A stretch of 64,000 nucleotides of DNA from an uncultured Carboxylicivirga sp. (GCF_963674565.1 NZ_OY771430.1:930001-994000); one strand, 5' to 3'; counted from the first letter of the stretch, positions 7,911-17,840 are shown. Program-made: numbers and translations. Notes: generated by a model not told the origin, from the sequence alone.

Positions 7911-10900
7911 ATGAGAGCCATTTCACGATTCTCAGTTAATTATCCGGTCACGGTTGCCATGATTGTACTCGCCACCATTTTACTGGGAGTTATTTCATTG
8001 TCGCGTTTGGGCACGGATTTGTTTCCGGAAATGCAAAATCCCCGTATCTATGTTGAATTGGATGCTGGAGAACGATCGCCGGAAGAGATTGAAAAACGCT
8101 TTGTTGAACAGATAGAAGCATTGTCTGTTCGTCAGAGTGGTGTAATAAATGTATCATCAGTCAGCAGGGTTGGTTCTGCTGTTATTACAGTTGAATATGA
8201 TTGGAGTAAGGATATCGATGAAGCATTTATCGACCTTCAGAAAGCATTAACAACGGTTAGCCAGAACGACGATATTGATGAATTAAATATCACTCGTTTT
8301 GATCCAAATGCTTCCCCGGTTATAAAAGCCGCTTTCAAAAACGAAGAAATTACAGATATGAATGAGCTGCGAAAAGTGGCAGAGAATTATATCCGTAATG
8401 AGTTAATTCGCGTTGAAGGTATTGCCGATGTGCGAATATCAGGCGATGAAGAAGCTCAGGTACTGGTGGTGGTTGATCCAGGTTTGCTTGAAGTTAATAG
8501 TTTAACTATGTCTTCGGTATTAAGTACCATCACCAGCTTCAATCAGAATGTTTCAGGTGGTTCCATCGAAGAAATGGGCCAGAACTATATTATAAAAGGT
8601 TTAAGTGCCTTAACCGATTTGGAAGATGTTCAGAATTTGGTTGTAAAAACAACTGAATCATCAACAAGTACAGCAAGCACCAATACTGCTACAACTACAT
8701 CATCATCAACTGCAGCTATACTATTGAAAGATGTAGCTTCGGTAAGATTTCAGAATCAGGAACCGGAAACAATTGTTCGTTTGAATGGTGAAAGATGCCT
8801 TGGTATTTCTGTTTATAAAGAGACAAGATTTAATACAGTTGAGGCTGTTGAGAAACTTGAAGAAGCTTTTGCTTCAATCCAGAAACGTTTGCCATCATAT
8901 GAGCTTGTTGTTATTAATAATCAGGGTAAATTCATACAAAGTGCAATTGGCGAAGTACAAGAAAGTGCATTAATTGGTATTATATTCGCAGTTTTTATTC
9001 TCTTTATTTTCCTAAGACGATTTGGTGTTACATTAATTGTAAGTCTGGCTATCCCGATATCTATTATTGCCACCTTCAATCTGATGTATTTTAATGGTCT
9101 TACCTTAAATATTATGACACTTGGAGGTTTGGCTTTGGGTGCAGGTATGTTGGTGGATAATGCCATTGTTGTGGTAGAAAATATCTTCAGAAAACTTGAA
9201 CAAGGCATACCTTTAAAAGAAGCGGCAATTGAAGGAACAAGTGAAGTGTCTGGAGCTTTAATTGCATCAACACTTACAACAATTGTTGTGTTTTTACCAA
9301 TCGTTTATATACATGGTGCGTCAGGTGAGTTGTTTAAAGATCAGGCATGGACGGTTGCATTTTCACTTTTATCGTCGCTGGTTGTGGCATTGCTGGTTAT
9401 TCCGGTGATGAGTAATGTATTCTTAAGACCAAAAAAGAATAAAAAGATTAAAGTTGTACAACAAGATGCTGGATTTAAGGTATATGGTCGGTTTTTACAG
9501 GGTGTTCTTGAACGCAGAATTATTGTAATTATTGGGGCTGTTGTACTGGTGGCATTAACAGTTCTTCTTATTCCAATGGTTGGAAGCGAATTTATGCCTG
9601 AGACCCAATCGAGTGAAGTAACTATCGAGACGGTTTTGCCTGCAGGAACAGCGCTGGAAAGAACTGATGCTACTTTACTTCGAATGGAAGAGATGGTGAA
9701 AGCTTCGTTTGACGACAAGCTGGAAAGTATTTATTCACATGCGGGGCCGGAATCAAGTGAAACAACATCTTCTACCGAACAAGGTGAAAATACCGGATAT
9801 CTTAAACTCATGCTGCACGAGGATGTTCATATTGCTTTTAATGATTTGGTGACCCATCTCAATACACTTTTTGATGGTATACAAGGTGTTGAACTAAGAT
9901 ATGTTCAGGACCAGTCGGCTCTACAAACCATGTTGGGAACCGATGAAGCACCTTTGTTGATTCAGGTGGCGGATGAAAATTCTGATAACCTCGAAGAGAC
10001 AGCTCAGAAGGTAACTGAACTGATACGTGATGATGATGATGTTTACAATGTTAAAAGTTCGTTTGAAGACGGAGCTCCTGAAGTAAATGTCGTTATTGAT
10101 CGTGTGAGGGCAGGAATTTTTGGACTGGATGTAAGCAGTATCATGTCAAGTGTTTCTAATTATCTATCGGCTCGTGATGGAGGAACCATGGAGCTGAAAG
10201 GTGAATTGACAGGTATCATGCTCGAAACGCCAAAAGTCAGGCTGGAACAGCTAAAAGATTTAAAAGTTTCAACAGGTGATCTGGAAGTATTACTTTCAGA
10301 GGTAGCAACTATTTCAATAGGACAGGCTCCTCGTGAGTTAATTAGAAATAATCAGAAGAGAGTGGCAAAAATTACAGCCATGGTAACTGATGAGAAGCCT
10401 TTTGACCATTTAGTGAAAGAGATAGAAACCAATATAAAAGAATTGGATGCGCCTAGTACTTCATCCATAAGCGTATTAGGTCAGGAACAAAAGAGGAAAG
10501 AAGCTTTTGGAAGTCTTCAGTTTGCTTTGATATTATCCATTATATTGGTTTATATGGTGATGGCATCGCAGTTTGAATCGTTGATTCATCCATTTACCAT
10601 CCTGTTAACCATACCTCTTGCAGGTGTTGGAGCTGTATGGGCGTTTTTCTTATTGGGACAAACATTCAACATTATGGCCTACATTGGTATTGTGATGCTG
10701 GGAGGTATTGCTGTAAATGATTCCATTATTCTCGTGGATGCAATCAATCAGTTTAAACGGTCGGGGATGGAATTGAAACAAGCTATTGTTGCTGCTGGTC
10801 AGCAAAGGGTACGTCCTATTCTTATGACCAGTTTAACTACCATATTGGCATTGGTTCCGTTAACAATCGGGTTCGGTGATAGTGCATCATTACGTGCTCC

Positions 10901-11015
10901 AATGGCCATTGCAGTAATCGGAGGATTAATTACTTCTACTTTACTGACACTGGTAGTTATTCCTTGTGTGTACTATGTATTTGAAGGATTATTTGTTAGA
11001 AAACAAAATGTCTGA
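7911..11015 (+). CDS. RND efflux permease (AcrB/HAE-type), first of two
   Basis: A 1034-residue protein of full RND length: N-terminal helix (about 10-30), two large periplasmic loops and two blocks of membrane helices (about 340-500 and 865-1030). The TM4 motif reads GMLVDNAIVVVEN, keeping the first Asp of the proton-relay pair (D416) but having Asn417 in place of the second. The TM10 motif reads AVNDSIILVD, so the AcrB-type Lys is replaced. A Ser/Thr-rich stretch lies near residues 248-270. It is followed 25 bp later by a second RND gene, an arrangement like heteromeric MdtBC pumps. Energising by proton or sodium flux is inferred from family knowledge. Confidence 0.93.
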   Translation: MRAISRFSVNYPVTVAMIVLATILLGVISLSRLGTDLFPEMQNPRIYVELDAGERSPEEIEKRFVEQIEALSVRQSGVINVSSVSRVGSAVITVEYDWSKDIDEAFIDLQKALTTVSQNDDIDELNITRFDPNASPVIKAAFKNEEITDMNELRKVAENYIRNELIRVEGIADVRISGDEEAQVLVVVDPGLLEVNSLTMSSVLSTITSFNQNVSGGSIEEMGQNYIIKGLSALTDLEDVQNLVVKTTESSTSTASTNTATTTSSSTAAILLKDVASVRFQNQEPETIVRLNGERCLGISVYKETRFNTVEAVEKLEEAFASIQKRLPSYELVVINNQGKFIQSAIGEVQESALIGIIFAVFILFIFLRRFGVTLIVSLAIPISIIATFNLMYFNGLTLNIMTLGGLALGAGMLVDNAIVVVENIFRKLEQGIPLKEAAIEGTSEVSGALIASTLTTIVVFLPIVYIHGASGELFKDQAWTVAFSLLSSLVVALLVIPVMSNVFLRPKKNKKIKVVQQDAGFKVYGRFLQGVLERRIIVIIGAVVLVALTVLLIPMVGSEFMPETQSSEVTIETVLPAGTALERTDATLLRMEEMVKASFDDKLESIYSHAGPESSETTSSTEQGENTGYLKLMLHEDVHIAFNDLVTHLNTLFDGIQGVELRYVQDQSALQTMLGTDEAPLLIQVADENSDNLEETAQKVTELIRDDDDVYNVKSSFEDGAPEVNVVIDRVRAGIFGLDVSSIMSSVSNYLSARDGGTMELKGELTGIMLETPKVRLEQLKDLKVSTGDLEVLLSEVATISIGQAPRELIRNNQKRVAKITAMVTDEKPFDHLVKEIETNIKELDAPSTSSISVLGQEQKRKEAFGSLQFALILSIILVYMVMASQFESLIHPFTILLTIPLAGVGAVWAFFLLGQTFNIMAYIGIVMLGGIAVNDSIILVDAINQFKRSGMELKQAIVAAGQQRVRPILMTSLTTILALVPLTIGFGDSASLRAPMAIAVIGGLITSTLLTLVVIPCVYYVFEGLFVRKQNV

Positions 11016-11040
11016 TCAATATCATCCAAAGAAATTGTAA

Positions 11041-14000
11041 ATGAGAATAATAATAAACAGGAAGGTACTGATCAGCATGCTCTTTGTAGCACTTACCATG
11101 TTAGGTGTCATTTCGTACAAGCAACTTTCGTTCGAATTGATACCTAATACAGAGTTTCCTATGCTTTTTGTCAACGTGAGGGCAACAACCCAGCTGGACC
11201 CGAAGCATATGGAGCAGGAGGGAGTTGTGCCTATTGAGGGATTGATCAGTACTCTGGAAGGAATTGAAAAGATTGAAACCCGTATTAGTCCGGGAAGTGC
11301 AACTATTTTTGTTTATCTCACTAAAGAGACCAATACCAAATATGCCTATCTGAAACTGGTTGAAAAAATTGAAGGTTCATCATCTGTAATGCCTGATAAT
11401 ATGATGGCAACAGTTATTAAAGCTGATTTGGAACAGGTGAATAACCAGTTTATGACCATTCAGGTGCGTGGAGAAGGTGGAGTTGACCGAATCCGGAATA
11501 TTATTGAGCAGGATTTACTGGAACAGCTTGAGAGTATTGATGGTATTTCCAGCGTTCAGGTTAATGGAGGCCGGCAAAAGTCAGTTGAAATAATTTTTAA
11601 TCAGAATGTACTGGATAGCTATAATATTACTTCGGGTCAGATACAACAAATGATCACTCAGGGCCAAAATGAAAAGATTTTTGCCGGTGAGGTTATTAAA
11701 GATGGAAGACGATTTTATGTGACAGCCGAAGCTGATTATAATTCGATTGATGAAATCAGAAATATAGTTGTTAAGTCTGACGGACCCGTATTATTAAAGG
11801 ATATAGCAACCATTAATTTTGGTGTAAAAGAGGAAGATTCGTATAGTCGTGTGAATGGACTAGAAACAGTTTCAATCACAATGGCCAAGGCTTCGCAAGT
11901 CAATTTGATTGAGTTGTCTCATACAACGCTTAACCTTATTGATAAAATTAATCAGGAATATAAAAGCAAAGGCATTGAACTGGTGGTTGAAACAAACTCG
12001 GCCGAAACCATGGAGGAAAACCTTGATAGCATTATTGAACTTGCTATCCTGGGTGGTATCCTGGCCTTGTTTATCCTTTGGATATTCCTGAATAACATTC
12101 CTCTGGTGGGCATGGTTATGCTGTCTATTCCACTATCAGTATATGGAGCTTTCAACTTTTTCTTTGCGGCCGATATATCCATCAATGTATTAACTTTGGT
12201 TGGACTGGCTTTGGCAATAGGTATGTTGCTCGACAACAGCGTGGTAGTTATGGAGAATATCTACCGGATTGCTTCACAGGGGAAATACTCCAACGACGAA
12301 AGTGTAATCAAGGGAACCAAAGAGGTGTGGCGATCAGTAGCAGCGGCTACTTTAACTACCATTTCGGTTTTTCTGCCATTCGTTTTTTCACAGGATGTAA
12401 TGTTTCGCGAGGTGGCTCGACACATTAGTGTTTCAATAGTTTCAACACTTATGGTTTCGCTACTGGTAGCACTGCTGCTGATTCCTATGCTCAGTCATTT
12501 ATTCCTTTCGGGTATTATGAAGCATAAGATCGAAGCACTGGAAAAACTCTCTTTACACAACCGTATTGTTCAATATTACATATTGCTACTGAAGGCAACT
12601 TTACGAAAACCAGCTGTTACTATTTTAACCGTTGTTATCATCTTTTTTGCTGTGTTGCTCATCTCCGTTGGAGTAAGTATGACAACAGCTCGCGAGGCTG
12701 AAACCCCGGAATTTAATATCAGTGTGGATATGTCTTCAGGATCAACTCTTGACAACACGGATTTAGTGGTGCGTGAGGTTGAAAAACGATTGGAAGGATT
12801 GGGCGAAAAGCAGGATGTGATTAGTCGTGTACAGGATGAAGAAGCTACGTTGACGGTTAAACTTCAGGAAGATTATAAAAGTGTTGCAAAAAGAACCATT
12901 CCTGAAATCAAACAGGATATTCAACAACGCATCAGTAATGTAGAAGGAGGGGAGATAAGTCTTACTCAAACATCTACCAGTGCTATTGGTGGTGGAGGTG
13001 GTGGTTTTGGCACGAACCCCGGTGCAGGAATGCTGACGATGCTGGGTTTGGGCGAACAGGAAGAGAAAGTGGTGATTAAAGGTGAGGATTATGATCAGAT
13101 GCTGATGGTTGCCAATGATGTTAAATATTATCTGGAAAATAATATTGATAACATGCAACGTGTCAATATTTCCACTTCCAATAATCGTCCGGAGGTTCAT
13201 CTGAACATGGATTCTTATTTGATGGGATTATATAATGTGGCTCCTCAGAATGTGATGTCGGAATTGTCTACCTTCAGGGGTGAAGTAACTTCAGGTGGTC
13301 AGTTAAAGGTGAATAACGAAACCTATGACATTATCATGAAAACGCTTGATAATCCTGAACAGACTGAGATTCCTGCCAAAACTATGGAAGAGCTGCAAAA
13401 GTTGAATATCACCACATCAAGCAATACCATTATTCCTTTGCGCGATTTTGCTGAGATCAATTATGCTTCCGGTCGCTCTGAAATTTTGAGGGTAAATCAG
13501 GAAAAACAAATAGAAGTCAGATATCGTTTTTCTGATGAGGTAAATGAATCTAAAGTTTTGCTGGAAGATGCCCGTCAGCAGGTGGATGATTTGGTTGCCA
13601 CTGTTCCGCTGCCAACATCTGTTTCAGTGGATGTGATACACGAAGAAGATATGTTTGCCGACTATAAATTTCTGGCATTGGTGGGACTGATTCTCATCTT
13701 TATGATATTGGCTTCGGTATTTGAATCATTTACAGCACCTGTTGTTATGCTGTTTTCAGTTCCATTGGCAGCTATTGGATCATTGCTTGCTTTGGTATTA
13801 ACAGGCAATTCACTCTTGAATTATAACAGCTTTATTGGCTTTTTAATTTTGTTGGGAGTAGTGGTTAATAATGGTATTTTGTTGATTGACTATTCAAGAC
13901 AATTGCGCAAAGAAGGTTATGGATATGCCCGTGCTCTGATTCAGGCCGGTATATCGCGTATTCGCCCGATTACTATCACTGCTATTACCACCATTATTGC

Positions 14001-15783
14001 CATGATGCCTTTAGCAATGGGTAAATCGGAGTATGTGAGTATTTTAGGTGCTCCTTTTGCAATTACTGTGGTTGGAGGCTTAAGCTTCAGTACTTTGCTA
14101 ACCCTGGTATTTATGCCAACTTTTGCCTTTGGTTTTGAACATTCATTGGATTGGATCAGGTCACTACCTCTAAAACTAAAGCTTGTTATATTCCTGAGCT
14201 GGATTTTTGGTTTAGGAGCGGTTTATTATTGGTCGGATGTTTCGTTTGCCTGGCAGTTACTATACTATGTTCTGATAATAGCAGGGGTGCCGGCTGTCGT
14301 TTATTTTGTGCGTTCTTCGTTACGTATGGCTAATAGTGAGTTGATTGCTCAGGATGAGAATGTGACCATTACGGTGCGTAACCTGGTTAAAGTTTACGAC
14401 AGGGATGGAAGATTTACACGTGAATGGAAGTCGCGAGAAGCAAAACACAAAGAATTACTGGCAGAGAAAGATGTTAATTTAAAAGACAGCCTGAAAAAAC
14501 TGGTTTGGCAATTACCATTAATGGGTTTTATGATCTATTTCACATGGTGGTATCTCGATTCCAAATTTATGGGACTGGTCTTTATCATTCTAGATTATTT
14601 TATTTTACAGTCTATCTATCAATCAATAGCTTTACTTTGGAGGAATAAGAGACAAACAGAATCTTCTCAAAAGTGGGATAAAAGATTTATGTTTATCATC
14701 AAATGGATCTATCCAATTGCAAGTGCAGTTGCTTATTACATTCATTGGGATTCTTTGGCAACAGCTATTAGTATCGTATTAATATGGTATGGATTATTAG
14801 CATTGATAGGTTCTGGAAGGAAGCTAAAAAGAGAAAAAACAAATATTGAACGGGTAACCGGTCGTTTTGCCGGAATTCGAAGAAGCTATTATCGCTTGTT
14901 AAGAGTTATACCTCTGATTGGCAAAGAGAAAACGCCATTTAAAGCATTGAAAGGTGTTTCACTGGATATCAAAACAGGTATGATTGGGTTGTTGGGACCT
15001 AATGGAGCTGGTAAAACAACCCTGATGCGAATCATCTGCGGTATTCTTGATCAGAGTTACGGAAAGGTTTATATCAATGGGTTTGATACTTCTGAAAAAA
15101 GAGAAGAACTACAAGGCTTGATTGGTTATTTACCTCAGGAATTTGGTACGTATGAGAATATGTCTGCATTTGAATTTCTGGATTACCAGGCCATGTTACG
15201 AGGTATTAAACAAGATGCCTTGCGTAAAGAGCGATTAGAATATGTATTGAAATCGGTTCATATGTGGGAGCGAAAAGATGATAAAATAGGCTCGTTTTCC
15301 GGTGGTATGAAACAACGTATAGGTATAGCAATGATTCTGCTTCATTTGCCAAAAATTCTTGTGGTTGATGAGCCAACAGCGGGACTGGATCCTCGCGAAA
15401 GAATTCGTTTCCGTAACCTCTTGGTAGAGTTGAGTCGCGATCGTGTGGTATTGTTTTCAACGCATATTATCGAGGATATTTCAAGCTCGTGTAACCAAGT
15501 GGCGGTTATGAAGAAAGGTGATCTCAAATACTGGGGTGTTCCAAGTGAGATGGTTAATATTGCTAAAGGAAAAGTATGGCACTTTGATGTTGATGCTTCA
15601 CAATTTGAAGAAGTAAATAAGAAGTTTGCCATCGTTCATCATATGCGCGACGGAGATAAGATACGGGTTCGGTGTCTGGCTCAAGAAAAGCCCACCGAAG
15701 AGGCTATCCCTGTTCAGGCAGTGCTTGAGGATGCTTATATCTGGTTATTAAAAAATGAGGAATTGGGTCAGCAGGCTGTCTAA
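11041..15783 (+). CDS. RND permease fused to an ABC ATPase whose fold is split by a membrane insertion
   Basis: A 1580-residue protein. Residues 1 to about 1035 form a complete RND permease (TM4 motif GMLLDNSVVVMEN with D398-N399; TM10 motif VVVNNGILLID). Two more membrane helices follow (about 1042-1085). An ABC ATPase fold then begins with VTITVRNLVKVYD (about 1108-1120). It breaks off for about 175 residues holding about four hydrophobic helices, and resumes with FKALKGVSLDIKTG near 1300. Walker A is G1319-T1327, the signature FSGGM 1419-1423, Walker B ILVVDEP ends near 1445, and the switch His is 1475. All catalytic motifs look intact. The reading frame is continuous, with no stop or internal start suggesting separate genes. 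A small ABC-2 permease gene follows 41 bp later and may be its partner. Confidence 0.9.
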   Translation: MRIIINRKVLISMLFVALTMLGVISYKQLSFELIPNTEFPMLFVNVRATTQLDPKHMEQEGVVPIEGLISTLEGIEKIETRISPGSATIFVYLTKETNTKYAYLKLVEKIEGSSSVMPDNMMATVIKADLEQVNNQFMTIQVRGEGGVDRIRNIIEQDLLEQLESIDGISSVQVNGGRQKSVEIIFNQNVLDSYNITSGQIQQMITQGQNEKIFAGEVIKDGRRFYVTAEADYNSIDEIRNIVVKSDGPVLLKDIATINFGVKEEDSYSRVNGLETVSITMAKASQVNLIELSHTTLNLIDKINQEYKSKGIELVVETNSAETMEENLDSIIELAILGGILALFILWIFLNNIPLVGMVMLSIPLSVYGAFNFFFAADISINVLTLVGLALAIGMLLDNSVVVMENIYRIASQGKYSNDESVIKGTKEVWRSVAAATLTTISVFLPFVFSQDVMFREVARHISVSIVSTLMVSLLVALLLIPMLSHLFLSGIMKHKIEALEKLSLHNRIVQYYILLLKATLRKPAVTILTVVIIFFAVLLISVGVSMTTAREAETPEFNISVDMSSGSTLDNTDLVVREVEKRLEGLGEKQDVISRVQDEEATLTVKLQEDYKSVAKRTIPEIKQDIQQRISNVEGGEISLTQTSTSAIGGGGGGFGTNPGAGMLTMLGLGEQEEKVVIKGEDYDQMLMVANDVKYYLENNIDNMQRVNISTSNNRPEVHLNMDSYLMGLYNVAPQNVMSELSTFRGEVTSGGQLKVNNETYDIIMKTLDNPEQTEIPAKTMEELQKLNITTSSNTIIPLRDFAEINYASGRSEILRVNQEKQIEVRYRFSDEVNESKVLLEDARQQVDDLVATVPLPTSVSVDVIHEEDMFADYKFLALVGLILIFMILASVFESFTAPVVMLFSVPLAAIGSLLALVLTGNSLLNYNSFIGFLILLGVVVNNGILLIDYSRQLRKEGYGYARALIQAGISRIRPITITAITTIIAMMPLAMGKSEYVSILGAPFAITVVGGLSFSTLLTLVFMPTFAFGFEHSLDWIRSLPLKLKLVIFLSWIFGLGAVYYWSDVSFAWQLLYYVLIIAGVPAVVYFVRSSLRMANSELIAQDENVTITVRNLVKVYDRDGRFTREWKSREAKHKELLAEKDVNLKDSLKKLVWQLPLMGFMIYFTWWYLDSKFMGLVFIILDYFILQSIYQSIALLWRNKRQTESSQKWDKRFMFIIKWIYPIASAVAYYIHWDSLATAISIVLIWYGLLALIGSGRKLKREKTNIERVTGRFAGIRRSYYRLLRVIPLIGKEKTPFKALKGVSLDIKTGMIGLLGPNGAGKTTLMRIICGILDQSYGKVYINGFDTSEKREELQGLIGYLPQEFGTYENMSAFEFLDYQAMLRGIKQDALRKERLEYVLKSVHMWERKDDKIGSFSGGMKQRIGIAMILLHLPKILVVDEPTAGLDPRERIRFRNLLVELSRDRVVLFSTHIIEDISSSCNQVAVMKKGDLKYWGVPSEMVNIAKGKVWHFDVDASQFEEVNKKFAIVHHMRDGDKIRVRCLAQEKPTEEAIPVQAVLEDAYIWLLKNEELGQQAV

Positions 15784-15824
15784 GGTTGTCTGCTTGAATT
15801 TCAAATCTTTTAAACTTATAGCGA

Positions 15825-16553
15825 ATGAATAACTTAAAACAAAATATAAGTAAGAGGATGAACGGTACCTTTATTACTTTTGTGAAATACAATTTAAAAG
15901 TGGTCTTTGGCAATAAGTTCGTTTATTTTTTGGGAGCTTCATTGATATTCTATTTACTGGTTACTTCCATCAATTTATTTGCTTCTGATAGTATCAGTAT
16001 TCAGGGTGTATATTATCAATTAATGTTTCCTGCTTTCTTGCTTATTTTCTTTCCAACATCATACGGTATTCAGAACGATGAAGATGCCCGCATCCTTGAA
16101 ATTCTCTTTGGAATTCCGAACTACCGGTATAAGATTTGGCTGTTTCGTCTGGCTATTTCATTTTTTATCGTTTTCTGGTTTGTATTTCTTATGGCATCCT
16201 TGAGTAGCGTTTTGCTTATTAATGTGCCTAAATGGGAGATGACCTTACGATTAATGATACCGGTTCTATTTATCGGAATGATGGGTTTCTTTTTTAGTAC
16301 AATTGTAAAAAATGGGAATGGAACGGCAGTAGTTGTGGTAATTATTGGATTAATAGCCTGGTTTACCATGGCTTTTTTAGGGAATAGTGCCTGGAATTTG
16401 TTTTTAAATCCGTTTGAACTGCCCAATGATATGAGTGAGGCTGTTTGGGCGAATATTGTTATCAAGCATATTCGTACATGGTCAATAATTTCATTAGTAG
16501 CAGGATTGTGGGGTTTATTGAATCTTCAGAATCGAGAGAAATTTATAAAATAA
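15825..16553 (+). CDS. ABC-2 type permease subunit, last gene of the efflux operon
   Basis: A 242-residue protein with about six hydrophobic helices (near 25-50, 60-80, 105-130, 140-160, 165-190 and 215-235) and few other features, as in ABC-2 permeases. QNDEDARILEILFGIPNYRYKIWLFR between helices 2 and 3 matches the cytosolic coupling region of this class. It follows the RND-ABC fusion by 41 bp on the same strand and precedes a strong terminator. The simplest reading is that it pairs with the ATPase domain fused to the RND protein, or with the stand-alone ATPase at 1069. Confidence 0.8.
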   Translation: MNNLKQNISKRMNGTFITFVKYNLKVVFGNKFVYFLGASLIFYLLVTSINLFASDSISIQGVYYQLMFPAFLLIFFPTSYGIQNDEDARILEILFGIPNYRYKIWLFRLAISFFIVFWFVFLMASLSSVLLINVPKWEMTLRLMIPVLFIGMMGFFFSTIVKNGNGTAVVVVIIGLIAWFTMAFLGNSAWNLFLNPFELPNDMSEAVWANIVIKHIRTWSIISLVAGLWGLLNLQNREKFIK

Positions 16554-16561
16554 CAGAAAGT

Positions 16562-16588
16562 AAAAAAGCGCCGGAAAGGCGCTTTTTT
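16562..16588. terminator. Bidirectional terminator ending the efflux operon
   Basis: Perfect 11-bp inverted repeat, AAAAAAGCGCC / GGCGCTTTTTT, with a 5-base loop. Its A and T tracts allow it to act for the + strand operon and for the convergent small gene at 16611. Confidence 0.9.
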
Positions 16589-16610
16589 AATATATAGTTG
16601 AATATTACAT

Positions 16611-16880
16611 CTAACTTTCAGCCATTTTATCTTGATGACTAATAATGTCGCGGGCCATTTCTAATATTGTAGTATCATCCAGTTCCACAATTCCACCGTC
16701 AGGTCCTTGTTCGATATGAATTCCTACGCTTCTCCCTCGATCGTAGTTGGCACCGCCAAAGTAATTTCTTACAGTCTCTACGTCGAGGTGCAGTTCTTCT
16801 GCAATAGTCTTGATACTTCCGTCAGGCAGACTGTCTTTGATTCTCCTGAGCTGATTAAATGTTATTGTCGCTGTACTCAT
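16611..16880 (-). CDS. Small helix-turn-helix protein, Bacteroidota type
   Basis: An 89-residue protein starting at MSTATITFNQLRRIKDSLPDG; the upstream ATG at 16904 would add eight residues with no domain support. The segment IKTIAEELHLDVETVRNYFG is a convincing helix-turn-helix, followed by a short acidic tail (GGIVELDDTTILEMARDII). The target is unknown. It is transcribed towards the efflux operon and ends at the shared terminator. Whether it regulates anything nearby cannot be told from the sequence. Confidence 0.7.
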   Translation of the reverse strand: MSTATITFNQLRRIKDSLPDGSIKTIAEELHLDVETVRNYFGGANYDRGRSVGIHIEQGPDGGIVELDDTTILEMARDIISHQDKMAES

Positions 16881-17322
16881 AATGAAAAGTTTTAAGTGAC
16901 ACAATACTGAGTAATAAATATAGAAAATTAATCGAGAAATTAAAATTAAATTAACATGAATATGCTGACTACAAGCTATTTTACATCACTAATTATGAAT
17001 TTAAAAAGGATGGAACAGCAGTCTGTTAGTACAATTGAGATAGTTGGTTTATTTGAATTATTATTCAAATAAATAGAATAAATCAGATTTGCGTCAAATG
17101 ATCAGATTGCGAATAATGTAGTAAATTGTAAACTATATATTACAATTGTAGAAATATACCATCTGTCTATTTATTCATACTCAAATAAGAATGTAAATTG
17201 AATATACTCAGTTTGGTTTTAATTAATGGTTAATCTTCTCAATAGGTAATGCATTAACTATATTTGTTGTGGTATTAAGAGCTAAATAGTAAATTCGCAT
17301 CCTTAAAAGAAAATATTAAAAT
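16881..17322. other. AT-rich intergenic region
   Basis: About 440 bp between the divergent small HTH gene and the DUF4293 gene. No coding frame, tRNA or strong inverted repeat was seen. One TATATTTG element at 17259-17266 could be the -7 box of the DUF4293 gene. Confidence 0.5.
17259..17266 (+). promoter_or_regulatory. Possible -7 element for the DUF4293 gene
   Basis: TATATTTG fits TAnnTTTG and lies 57 bp before the start codon. No TTTG sits at the expected 19-21 bp upstream, so this is weak. Confidence 0.3.
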
Positions 17323-17772
17323 ATGATACAACGTATTCAATCAATTTATTTGCTTATCAGTGGTTTGTTAACAGGAAGCATGTTTTTTGTACCATTGGCT
17401 GAGCTGGCTAATAATGACGGTTCATATACTCTTTTATACAGGGGATTGGCTGACAGCGAGCAGTTAACCACACCAACTCTTGCCTTAGCTATATTGGTTA
17501 CCATTACTACATTAATTTCATTAATTAACATTTTTCTATATAAGAAAAGGTTAATTCAAATCAGGTTAGGTGGTTTAAATATGGGATTGCTGTTGGGTAC
17601 TACTGGAATGATTTATTTCCTTGGTTCGCAGGTGGCAAAGAATCTGTCAGCAGAAATATCTTATAAGATACCGATGGTGTTCCCAATTGTAGCTTTAATA
17701 TTAACTTTTTTAGCCATCAGATCAATTGGTAAAGATGAAGCATTGATTAAGTCGATGGATCGAATCAGATAA
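17323..17772 (+). CDS. DUF4293 family four-helix membrane protein
   Basis: A 149-residue protein opening with MIQRIQSIYLLISGLL, the hallmark start of DUF4293 proteins, which are confined to Bacteroidota. Four membrane helices are visible at about 5-25, 45-67, 77-97 and 107-127, with a short charged tail. Function unknown; it would sit in the inner membrane. It stands alone between an AT-rich gap and a terminator. Confidence 0.85.
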   Translation: MIQRIQSIYLLISGLLTGSMFFVPLAELANNDGSYTLLYRGLADSEQLTTPTLALAILVTITTLISLINIFLYKKRLIQIRLGGLNMGLLLGTTGMIYFLGSQVAKNLSAEISYKIPMVFPIVALILTFLAIRSIGKDEALIKSMDRIR

Positions 17773-17790
17773 TTAAGATTTATGATATAG

Positions 17791-17826
17791 AAAACGGGAT
17801 CTCAATTACTGAGATCCCGTTTTTAT
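17791..17826. terminator. Bidirectional terminator between DUF4293 and sucB
   Basis: Perfect inverted repeat AAAACGGGATCTCA / TGAGATCCCGTTTT, five-base loop, T tract on one side and A tract on the other. It lies between convergent genes. Confidence 0.9.
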
Positions 17827-17840
17827 TTTCTATCAATTTA

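Noticed and set aside
11041..15783. Possible two-gene split of the RND-ABC protein
   Set aside because: The frame is continuous through residues 1036-1300 with no stop and no strong internal start before the ATPase, so one protein is the simpler reading.
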